From a virus, in IMG/VR virus record IMGVR_UViG_3300050035_000066, positions 1 to 64,000 of that record: a stretch of 64,000 bases of DNA; one strand, 5' to 3'. Positions within the stretch are counted from its first letter, which is position 1. Each line of letters opens with the position of its first letter. Both the position numbers and the translations under genes were made by a program. Under the pieces are notes generated by a model. That model was not told the origin of the DNA. It was given only the letters and a program-made list of their open reading frames with translations, and did not search any database. Shown here in pieces: positions 40,206 through 47,921 of the stretch.

Positions 40206-41540
40206 ATGACATTCGAGAGCGAATCGATTCTGAATCAGGATCAAGAGACAGCCGCTGAAGGCTTCTTCAAATATTTGTTTGATAAAGGCACCGAGCTTAT
40301 CATCAGCGGTCCCGGAGGTGTGGGAAAGACATTCCTCATGGGTCATCTGATCGACACGATCATGCCGCGTTATCATGAAACTTGTAAACTCATGGGAATC
40401 GATCCCATTTACCATTCCGTGATCATGACGGCAACCACTAACAAAGCCGCAGAAGTGCTCGGGCAGGCCACCAATAGGCCCACCCAGACCATCCATTCAT
40501 TCCTTAACCTCAAGGTGTTGGACGACTACAACACAGGCAGGAGCAAGCTCATAAAGACTCGCAACTGGACTGTGCATCAGAATCTGATTATCTTCATTGA
40601 CGAATCTTCAATGATCGACCGACCTCTGTTGGAAATGATCCGTGAAGGAACCAGTCAGTGTAAGGTCATTTATGTGGGAGATCATTGTCAATTAGCTCCC
40701 ATCATGGAACCGATTAGTCCCATCTATCGTCAGGAAATTCCGTTCTATGAACTGACGATTCCCATGCGAACTGACAATCCACACTTGCAGGAAATCAACA
40801 ATCAGTTGCGAGAGACAGTCAAAACTGGGATCTTTAAACCGATCAAGGTTGTTCCCGGTGTGATCGACTATCTCAACTCTGCTGAAATGGAAGCAGAGAT
40901 CAACAAAGTATTCGTTGAGAAGAAAACCAACAATCGAGTGCTGGCTTATACAAATGTTCGTGTCATAGATTACAACGATTACATTCGACAGATCAGGAGT
41001 TACACCGAAACATATGTTTTAGGTGAGCAGTTGATCAATAATAACGCCATTCAAGTCAAAGCTGGATCCAATCATGGAATGATTTCTGTAGAAGAGGAAG
41101 TTGAAATCGTCAAGATGGCAACTTCTACCACTATGGTGGTGATCGATGAAAAAGATCCGCATAATCCAGTAGAATTGGAAGTGCTGGTTTGCGATTTGAA
41201 AACACCTTACAGAGAAACTTTCCAAGACATTCCGCTACCTGTGGACAAGGCTCATTTTGCGAGATTGATCAAGCACTACTCTCAGCAAAAGAATTGGTTC
41301 ACCTACTTCTTACTCAAGAATACTTATCCTGATTTACGTCCTCGTGATGCAGCTACTGTGCATAAAGCACAGGGCAGCACTTACGATACCGTATTTCTTG
41401 ATCTCACCAATCTCTCTACCTGCCATAATCCGAATCAGGTAGCACGTATGATGTATGTAGCTTTCACCCGAGCACGTCAGCGTGTTGTCCTTTATGGAGA
41501 ACTGGCAAATAAATACGGGAGTCTGCTACAAGGAGCTTGA
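40206..41540 (+). CDS. Dda/PIF1-like DNA helicase (444 aa)
   Basis: ATG 40206. Walker A GPGGVGKT at 35-42, Walker B FIDESS at 130-135, motif III-like VYVGDHCQLAP (about 156-166), motif V VHKAQGSTYDTVF and motif VI VAFTRARQRV near the C-terminus. This is the SF1B helicase set of Dda and PIF1. N4 uses a helicase of this kind (gp37) at its replication fork. It translates just ahead of a small gene and the DNA polymerase. Confidence 0.92.
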   Translation: MTFESESILNQDQETAAEGFFKYLFDKGTELIISGPGGVGKTFLMGHLIDTIMPRYHETCKLMGIDPIYHSVIMTATTNKAAEVLGQATNRPTQTIHSFLNLKVLDDYNTGRSKLIKTRNWTVHQNLIIFIDESSMIDRPLLEMIREGTSQCKVIYVGDHCQLAPIMEPISPIYRQEIPFYELTIPMRTDNPHLQEINNQLRETVKTGIFKPIKVVPGVIDYLNSAEMEAEINKVFVEKKTNNRVLAYTNVRVIDYNDYIRQIRSYTETYVLGEQLINNNAIQVKAGSNHGMISVEEEVEIVKMATSTTMVVIDEKDPHNPVELEVLVCDLKTPYRETFQDIPLPVDKAHFARLIKHYSQQKNWFTYFLLKNTYPDLRPRDAATVHKAQGSTYDTVFLDLTNLSTCHNPNQVARMMYVAFTRARQRVVLYGELANKYGSLLQGA

Positions 41541-42056
41541 ATGCAGAATTCCTATCAATGGGTTGACAGTATCATCACCAAACTTTTTGAAGCCGAGGAT
41601 AACTATTTTGATAGACTGATCGTTGATCTCAATCGCATGAATTGCGAAGTCAAGAAGAAGAGTTTCCGAGGCTTCATGCACATGGGAGTACGATATATAC
41701 CTAGATCAGAACGATGGTCTGTACGCACTGGTCGTGTTCCCACACCCTTACCAAGTCTGGATTTTTCTTTGTTGGATCAATCCGACAAGTTAACTGTTCA
41801 CTTCAATCGCGTGAATCTGGATAAGAGTCAAATCAGACAAATTCTGTTTGAACTACTCTGCCATTGCAACACTCTCCAGGAAATTCGAGATTCACTTCCA
41901 GAGTGCCTTGTGCCTCTTGTTCCAGACGTGCAGAGTCTACCTCGATTCATTCAAAATCAATTCTATCTGGTTCAAGGAAACAAATATTTCATGCGCCAGT
42001 ATGAAAAGGTTCTGCCAAAAATCGAATATTACTCTACAGTTCACCTAATTTATTGA
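41541..42056 (+). CDS. Unknown protein in replication operon (171 aa)
   Basis: ATG 41541 directly follows the helicase stop. The centre is basic (NCEVKKKSFRGFMHMGVRYI); the rest is mixed with hydrophobic helices (FELLCHCNTLQEIRDSLPEC). It lies between helicase and DNA polymerase as in N4. A replication role is possible. No motif recognised. Confidence 0.75.
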   Translation: MQNSYQWVDSIITKLFEAEDNYFDRLIVDLNRMNCEVKKKSFRGFMHMGVRYIPRSERWSVRTGRVPTPLPSLDFSLLDQSDKLTVHFNRVNLDKSQIRQILFELLCHCNTLQEIRDSLPECLVPLVPDVQSLPRFIQNQFYLVQGNKYFMRQYEKVLPKIEYYSTVHLIY

Positions 42057-42070
42057 GAAAGGTCTGCTGA

Positions 42071-44098
42071 ATGCGCTACCTGTCATTTTCAGAACAACCG
42101 ACTTATCCAATTGCAATTCTGGTTTCGGTTATTCGTAAAGATGAGATCTTGCGAGAGTATGTCAATCAGTTCGACATTCCTCAAGACGATGTGATGGTCC
42201 TTGACCTGCACTATGCACAAGGCAAGAAGAAAACTCCCGCAGTTGAAATGAAGCAATACATCACAGAGGAGTTGATTCCAGCATTGACTACGATGGAAGC
42301 CAAATACATTGTGGTTACGGATTCGGAATATTTCAAGATACTCACCAAGGCACAGAGAACCGAAATCAATCTAGGTTATGTGCTTGATTGTGCCTATGGT
42401 GACTTCAAGGTTGTCTACGTTCCGAACTATCGCACGATCTTTTACGATCCGGAAAAAATCAGAGCCAAAATCAAACAAGGAATAAACGCTTTGCTTCATC
42501 ACATTGGTGGCAGCTACAAAGCTCCTGGCAATGGCATTATCAAGTTCGCAGCCTATCCAAAGACAGATGAAGAAATTCAAGCATGGTTGGATAAGTTGCT
42601 GGACATGAACACCGACCTATCTATAGATATTGAAGGCTTCAGCCTCAAGCATTATAAAGCTGGAATTGGAACCATCACTTTCTGTTGGTCAAAGCATGAG
42701 GGAATAGCCTTCCCAGTTGATTACGTTCCCATTCCCGGAGCCACCAGTGCCCCCTATGGTCAACAAGTTCGTAATGAACCAAGAAGGAAAATGCTTCGAG
42801 CCTTTTTTAAGAAGTTCTTGAAGAGAGCTTTGTATCACAGCATCCACTATGATGTGTGTGTACTAATCCAGCAATTGTTCATGTCCAATTTGTTGGATAC
42901 CGAAGGAACATTGAACGGTCTGGATATCCTGCTTAGGAATTGGGAAGACACCAAGCTCATCACTTACTTGGCTACCAACTCCTGTTCAGGAAACAAACTT
43001 TCATTGAAGGATCAAGCTCAGGAATTTGCCGGCAACTACGGCTTGACTGAGATTGAAGACATTAGTCGAATTCCTCTTGATGAACTTTTGCATTATAACC
43101 TCATTGATGGTTTGTCCACTTGGTATACCTATGAAAAGCATTATCCAGTCATGGTAGCTGATCAGCAACTTGATCTCTATCAGGGTCTGTTCAAAGATGC
43201 AATCGTGGATATTATCCAAATGCAGTTGACCGGATTGCCTGTCAACATGAAACGAACTATCGAAGTCAAAAGTCTATTAGAGGCCGATGAAACCAAAGCA
43301 TTGAAGACAATCCTAACCAGCAAAGTGGTGAAAGATTTCACCAAAGTGATGAATAAGGATTGGGTCGTGAAACGCAATGCCAAGTTAAAAGTCAAGAGAG
43401 TCTCACTTTCTGACGCAAATGAAACTTTCAATCCCAATTCCGGACCTCAACTTCAGAAACTGCTTTATGAAATGCTTGTACTGCCGGTGATCTCGTACAC
43501 AGATAGTAAACAACCATCTGTGGACAAAGATACATTGACAGCTTTGGTTCATCACGCCAAGGATCTCGATGCCAAGAATTTTCTTTTGGCTATGATCGAC
43601 TACTCGTCGGTCAACAAGATTCTTACGAGCTTCATTCCAGCTTTAATGGATGCAGCTTTAGGGCCAGATGGTTGGCATTATGTATTTGGCAGTTTCAATC
43701 TGGGAGGAACTGTCTCAGGTCGTCTCAGTAGCTCTGATCCAAATTTACAAAATCTTCCAGCGACGGGAACCAAATATGCAAAGCTGATCAAGAGTTGCTT
43801 CGAGGCACCTCCGGGTTGGTTGTTGTGTGGTTTGGATTTCGCTTCATTGGAAGACAAAATCAGTGCCCTCACAACCAAGGATCCTAACAAGATCAAGGTT
43901 TACACCGATGGTTATGATGGTCACAGTCTCAGAGCACAAGCGTACTTTGGTGATCAAATGCCTAAGATCCGACTATCTAACGGCAGAAGAGCTTTCAAAG
44001 TCACATCATCAACAGGTACGTTGTATTTGCTGGAAGGCGATGTCGTGGTTCTCCCCAATGGTCGGCAAATGCCGATCGAACTAGCGATCACGAATTAG
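42071..44098 (+). CDS. DNA polymerase I family, N-terminal fragment (675 aa)
   Basis: Carries the 3'-5' exonuclease domain (DIEG with Asp186 and Glu188, HYDVC block, and YNLIDG with the third Asp) and the palm up to motif A (GLDFASLEDK, Asp589). It runs to YFGDQMP at residue 631. After that the sequence departs from PolA: residues 632-675 (KIRLSNGRRAFKVTSSTG... ending in ELAITN) are unlike any polymerase segment. Motifs B and C are on the next ORF. The two ORFs are in the same frame, separated by 60 nt with in-frame stops. It would need to pair with the next product for polymerase activity. Confidence 0.9.
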   Translation: MRYLSFSEQPTYPIAILVSVIRKDEILREYVNQFDIPQDDVMVLDLHYAQGKKKTPAVEMKQYITEELIPALTTMEAKYIVVTDSEYFKILTKAQRTEINLGYVLDCAYGDFKVVYVPNYRTIFYDPEKIRAKIKQGINALLHHIGGSYKAPGNGIIKFAAYPKTDEEIQAWLDKLLDMNTDLSIDIEGFSLKHYKAGIGTITFCWSKHEGIAFPVDYVPIPGATSAPYGQQVRNEPRRKMLRAFFKKFLKRALYHSIHYDVCVLIQQLFMSNLLDTEGTLNGLDILLRNWEDTKLITYLATNSCSGNKLSLKDQAQEFAGNYGLTEIEDISRIPLDELLHYNLIDGLSTWYTYEKHYPVMVADQQLDLYQGLFKDAIVDIIQMQLTGLPVNMKRTIEVKSLLEADETKALKTILTSKVVKDFTKVMNKDWVVKRNAKLKVKRVSLSDANETFNPNSGPQLQKLLYEMLVLPVISYTDSKQPSVDKDTLTALVHHAKDLDAKNFLLAMIDYSSVNKILTSFIPALMDAALGPDGWHYVFGSFNLGGTVSGRLSSSDPNLQNLPATGTKYAKLIKSCFEAPPGWLLCGLDFASLEDKISALTTKDPNKIKVYTDGYDGHSLRAQAYFGDQMPKIRLSNGRRAFKVTSSTGTLYLLEGDVVVLPNGRQMPIELAITN

Positions 44099-44108
44099 CC
44101 CCAGCCAA

Positions 44109-44138
44109 TGGCCTCACCTTAGACGGAAGGTGGGGCCA
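44109..44138 (+). other. 12-bp hairpin between polymerase fragments
   Basis: TGGCCTCACCTT (44109-44120) pairs with AAGGTGGGGCCA (44127-44138), with one G-T pair, loop AGACGG, in the gap between polymerase ORFs. No T-run follows. An AAGGAG ribosome site for the second ORF lies beyond it. Confidence 0.6.
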
Positions 44139-44158
44139 TCTGAATTCAAGGAGAAAGC

Positions 44159-44893
44159 ATGATCATAATAGACCCGGCTGCCCAGATCGAAGAAATCACG
44201 CCTAAAGAATTCGACGTGGAATCCATCAACTCCATTCAGTCACTTTACAAAGAACTGAGGCAGGATTCCAAATCTCCAACTTTTGCCCTGACCTATCAGG
44301 GCACGTTCAAAACTCTTATGACCAACTGTGGCTTTACTGAGGTACAGGCTCGCAGCATTGAGGCTCGGTACCATGAACTCTATGCAGTCAGTGATGCTTG
44401 GGTACAAGACAAGTTGGATCAGGCCAGTCAGTGTGGCTACGTGGTCATTGCCTTCGGTCTGAGGATCCGAACTCCTCTGCTGAAACAAGTTGTCAGGGGC
44501 AATCGCAAGACGCCCTACGAGGCAGAATGCGAGGGCAGGACAGCCGGAAATGCACTCGGTCAGAGTTGGTGTTTACTCAATTCGAGAGCCAGCACTGAAT
44601 TCATGGGCAAAGTCCGAGAGTCGGCTCATCGTTTATTCATCAAACCCTGTGCCCACATTCACGACGCCCAATATATCTTAGTGAAGGACAGGATTGATAC
44701 GGTTATATATGCCAATGAGCATCTGGTCAAGGCTGTTCAATGGCAGGACTCTCCAGAGATCGAGCATCCCCTAGTTAAGTTGGGGGGAGAGTTCTCAATC
44801 TTCTGGCCAAGCTGGGCTAAGGAGATCAGCATACCTAATTATGCCACTGAAGAAGAAATCTTCGCCATTGTCAAAAAAGCCATTACAATATAA
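44159..44893 (+). CDS. DNA polymerase I family, C-terminal fragment (244 aa)
   Basis: ATG 44159 with AAGGAG 9 nt upstream. It starts with IDPAAQIEEI and continues into the PolA fingers: motif B RQDSKSPTFALTYQG (Arg34, Lys38, Tyr46), then motif C HIHDAQY (His168, Asp169). It would supply the fingers and the second palm carboxylate missing from the upstream ORF. Together the two ORFs give a complete PolA set except for the unrelated tail on the first. The natural split between motifs A and B is unusual. Confidence 0.9.
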   Translation: MIIIDPAAQIEEITPKEFDVESINSIQSLYKELRQDSKSPTFALTYQGTFKTLMTNCGFTEVQARSIEARYHELYAVSDAWVQDKLDQASQCGYVVIAFGLRIRTPLLKQVVRGNRKTPYEAECEGRTAGNALGQSWCLLNSRASTEFMGKVRESAHRLFIKPCAHIHDAQYILVKDRIDTVIYANEHLVKAVQWQDSPEIEHPLVKLGGEFSIFWPSWAKEISIPNYATEEEIFAIVKKAITI

Positions 44894-44927
44894 ATGCTGT
44901 CTAAACTTGAGTTTGAGGTCTTACATT

Positions 44928-46274
44928 ATGGTTTGTAAAATCCTCGCTGCTTGCCTCTTTCTGAGTGCGACCATCAGTGTCGCTTCACCAATTGCCATCT
45001 CGGCAAACCACATCACCGATGATCACAACGTGACCATCTCTAAAGCTCAGTTATGTTTTGCCCCGGTGAATGCAGCCATGCAGCCGATCGGTTTCCGTTC
45101 AGACACGACCCAAGTGGTCAATAATCCTGTTTGCAACGAGATCGTTGCAGGCGTCATTCAAGGAGTATTGGTCCTGTGGCCGAATTCACCAGGGAGTTAC
45201 TACCATATCTATGCTCAAACTGATTACTCGAATCGGATCATCAGAGATTGGGGAATGGCCTATATTACTTCAGGACCGTGGACACTCGATGCCTTCGATC
45301 CGGATATGGCCATTCTCCCCGTCACTGCCATCACGATAGGAACCATTACAACTGGTTCCCCTTTGACTCCAGCTTCATGCACCATTACTGGTGGAAGCCC
45401 TGCTCTTTTGAACTGTACCATCCCACAAGGGTATACAGGACCAACCGGACCACAAGGATTACCCGGTGGTGCTGTCTACTGGCGAAGTGCTTATGCCAGT
45501 GGTACAACTTACGGTCTTCTCGATGCTGTGAGTTACAACGGGTCGAGTTATGTTTCCATTCTTGGATCCAACATAGGTAATACCCCCGATAGTTCACCGA
45601 CCTACTGGCAACTTCTTGCTGCGGGTGGAACCAACGGGACAAATGGTACCAACGGATCTACTGGTGCTGCTGGAACAAACGGCACGAATGGAACTAACGG
45701 CACGAATGGAACCAATGGTACAAATGGAACTTCTCCATTGGGCACCTCGATCACGAGTCTCACAGTCGGCATGGGTAGTCAGGTCATTACGACCCAAACT
45801 GGCCTAGCCTTTGGCGTTGGTCAGTATGTTCGAGTCGTAGACTCGGCTACTCCGACCAACTACATGGAAGGAATCATTACCGCCTATTCAGGAACGACTT
45901 TAACAGTCAATATTACCGTGACCAGTGGCAGTGGAACCTTCACCACATGGAACATCGTCGTCGCTGGACAGATTGGTGGATCCACAGGAATTGATTACTA
46001 TATCACTTTCACTGGCTGCACTATGGACGTTGGTGGCAATAGCCATGACTGCACAGCAGTTCAAAACTTCTCAGGTGCCACACCAGTGATAAGTCCACCT
46101 GACACTGCTTTTTATCTTCAGTGCAATGCACTGACAGGTTATGATTGGGGAACATCAGTGAATGTGAATTCTCAGACCACGACCAATTTCAATTACAGTA
46201 TTGATGTCGATCGATATAATGGTCTTTCTGCAACATCTTTTCCAGTCATGTGGTGTCACTATCATCACAACTAG
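44928..46274 (+). CDS. Secreted collagen-like fibre or adhesin (448 aa)
   Basis: I chose ATG 44928, with GAGG upstream. Residues 1-19 form a Sec signal peptide (KILAACLFLSATISVAS). At about 160-180 a Gly-Pro segment (YTGPTGPQGLPGG) begins, then a CBM5/12-like module with YWRSAYASGTTYGLLDAVSY. A 35-residue collagen-like GTN/GXX repeat follows at about 230-265 and a beta-rich C-terminal half. The parts fit a trimeric fibre or cell-surface adhesin. Its place right after DNA polymerase and its signal peptide are odd; it may alter the infected cell surface. Confidence 0.8.
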   Translation: MVCKILAACLFLSATISVASPIAISANHITDDHNVTISKAQLCFAPVNAAMQPIGFRSDTTQVVNNPVCNEIVAGVIQGVLVLWPNSPGSYYHIYAQTDYSNRIIRDWGMAYITSGPWTLDAFDPDMAILPVTAITIGTITTGSPLTPASCTITGGSPALLNCTIPQGYTGPTGPQGLPGGAVYWRSAYASGTTYGLLDAVSYNGSSYVSILGSNIGNTPDSSPTYWQLLAAGGTNGTNGTNGSTGAAGTNGTNGTNGTNGTNGTNGTSPLGTSITSLTVGMGSQVITTQTGLAFGVGQYVRVVDSATPTNYMEGIITAYSGTTLTVNITVTSGSGTFTTWNIVVAGQIGGSTGIDYYITFTGCTMDVGGNSHDCTAVQNFSGATPVISPPDTAFYLQCNALTGYDWGTSVNVNSQTTTNFNYSIDVDRYNGLSATSFPVMWCHYHHN

Positions 46275-46352
46275 TTATTTTGTTTCTTGAGTAATTCCAT
46301 TGCTCAAGTTAGGGGAGGGGAAACCCTCCCTAACTTTCCAAAGGGAGTAAAG

Positions 46353-46775
46353 ATGACCTCCAAGCAAAAACCTCTCCACTATCATTTGGTAACTGGCGAG
46401 ATCTTCTTCAGACATAAATCGTCTGAGGAAGTTGGCACTACCCGCCTTAACGCAATTATTGCCGACCCACAGAAGGCAATTCCCGTTAAGCTTCTGGGCG
46501 CAGCACAACAAACACTCCAGCTTAACTTTTTCAAAATGATGGGTGATGACGCAAAAGACACGAATGTGCTCAATTGTGTGATTTACTCATTCAGTCATCT
46601 GGGGTACATGACTTCGGACGAGTTCCATGCAAGTCCTGATGGAACAAAGCTACAAGAAGTCGCTGTGAACACAGAAGAACCTGCAACATCTGGTGAGAAC
46701 AAGCTGAGGATTATGCCCCCGGTTGGTATCTCACTGGAGCAAGCGGTAGCGGGGGCTGAAAAGACAAAGGAATGA
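46353..46775 (+). CDS. Conserved replication-operon protein (140 aa)
   Basis: I chose ATG 46353 with AAAGGGAG upstream. The first half (PLHYHLVTGEIFFRHKSSEE) is beta-rich and the second helical; the C-terminus is acidic, Ser/Glu-rich. Comparable in place with N4 genes between DNA polymerase and primase. No known domain recognised. Confidence 0.75.
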   Translation: MTSKQKPLHYHLVTGEIFFRHKSSEEVGTTRLNAIIADPQKAIPVKLLGAAQQTLQLNFFKMMGDDAKDTNVLNCVIYSFSHLGYMTSDEFHASPDGTKLQEVAVNTEEPATSGENKLRIMPPVGISLEQAVAGAEKTKE

Positions 46776-46867
46776 CAACAATTCTCAGTCTGGCTTTGAG
46801 CTTTTTTCTTCAGGCGGGACTGATGATCATCATGGAGTGGTGTACGAAACTCTTGGCGACCATCTAA
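46772..46867 (+). CDS. 31-residue single-span membrane peptide
   Basis: ATG 46772 overlaps the preceding TGA. Residues 4-21 are hydrophobic (ILSLALSFFLQAGLMIIM), with a short polar tail. Probably a micro-membrane protein; coding is supported by the overlap and codon pattern, but the length is small. Confidence 0.5.
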   Translation: MTTILSLALSFFLQAGLMIIMEWCTKLLATI

Positions 46868-46949
46868 TCCTGCGCGAACATTGGAAACTCAGAAGGGCCA
46901 CAGTGCTATAAGGCTGTGGCCCACCAATTTTACATTGAGGAGTAAGACC

Positions 46950-47921
46950 ATGATCATTAGCAATCACACCGATATTCCCTTGGCATTAGCCGTTTGGCTT
47001 CTCCACGATGAATATGATTTCATCCTTGAACCGAATTACATCTCGGCTACAACTCTGATGAGGCCGATCCGTCACATCATTTTGCCAAGTCGAGTTCCCA
47101 GTGATGAGCAAGAGATGGATGTCTCCGATCTCATCCCATCGGCTCTGGGCAAGTCCCTGCACGACTCGATTGAGAAGGCATGGGTCAAGGGTCACAAGCG
47201 TTCTCTCAAGTTGTTGGGCTACCCAGACAACGTGATCAACCGTGTACTCGTCAATCCAAAACCAGAAGAAATCCAAAGTGATTCAATTGTCATTTGGGTC
47301 GAGCAACGCACCATTCGCAAGTTCCAGAATTTTACGATCGGTGGCAAGTTTGATCTGGTCACCGAAGGAATATTGCAGGATAATAAGTCCACCTCTGTTT
47401 ATGCATGGGTGTACGGAACCAAGGATGAAGACTATGCCTTGCAGGGCAGCCTTTACAAATGGCTGAACCCCGACAAGATCACTGAAGACTTTATTCGGAT
47501 CAATTTCATTTTCACCGATTGGCAAAAGAACATGGCCAAGCGTGATCCGAAGTATCCACAGAGTCGTCTCATGCACAAGGACATCACACTCTGGTCCGAT
47601 GAACAGACTGAAGCGTGGATCTCTCGCAAGTTGGGATTGATTCGTCAGTATCAGGAAGTGGCTGAAAAAGACATTCCCGAATGCACTGATGAGGAACTTT
47701 GGAGAAGTGAACCAAAGTTCAAATACTACTCCGATCCTGCGAAGGCAATTGCTGCTAACAGGTCAACCAAAAACTTTGAATCTCTTGCTCTTGCTCGTGC
47801 ATTCATGGCCGAGAAGGGTGGCATTGGAAAGGTCTTGACGGTTCCCGGAGAAGTTCAACGCTGTAATTACTGTGCTGCGTATTCAATCTGCACACAAAAG
47901 GACAGATATCTTCATGATTGA
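46950..47921 (+). CDS. RecB/Cas4-like PD-(D/E)XK nuclease (323 aa, N4 gp42-like)
   Basis: ATG 46950 with GAGGAG upstream. The RecB-family motifs are visible: His71 (LHDSIE), GGKFDLV (Asp135), DNK (Asp144, Lys146) and QGSLYKW (Gln165-x3-Tyr169). The C-terminus has C-x2-C-x5-C (CNYCAAYSIC) like the 4Fe-4S cluster of Cas4/AddB, but no matching N-terminal Cys was found. It overlaps the primase gene by 8 nt. Likely a DNA exonuclease or end-processing enzyme. Confidence 0.88.
   Translation: MIISNHTDIPLALAVWLLHDEYDFILEPNYISATTLMRPIRHIILPSRVPSDEQEMDVSDLIPSALGKSLHDSIEKAWVKGHKRSLKLLGYPDNVINRVLVNPKPEEIQSDSIVIWVEQRTIRKFQNFTIGGKFDLVTEGILQDNKSTSVYAWVYGTKDEDYALQGSLYKWLNPDKITEDFIRINFIFTDWQKNMAKRDPKYPQSRLMHKDITLWSDEQTEAWISRKLGLIRQYQEVAEKDIPECTDEELWRSEPKFKYYSDPAKAIAANRSTKNFESLALARAFMAEKGGIGKVLTVPGEVQRCNYCAAYSICTQKDRYLHD

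Noticed and set aside
44096-44160. Ribosome bypassing or readthrough joining the two polymerase ORFs
   Set aside because: The 60-nt gap holds in-frame TAG, TAG and TGA, no matching in-frame take-off and landing codons were found, and the second ORF has its own good ribosome site.
45630-45735. Repeat array resembling CRISPR or tandem DNA repeat
   Set aside because: The repetition is the coding of a Gly-Thr-Asn tract in a protein; there are no regular spacers.
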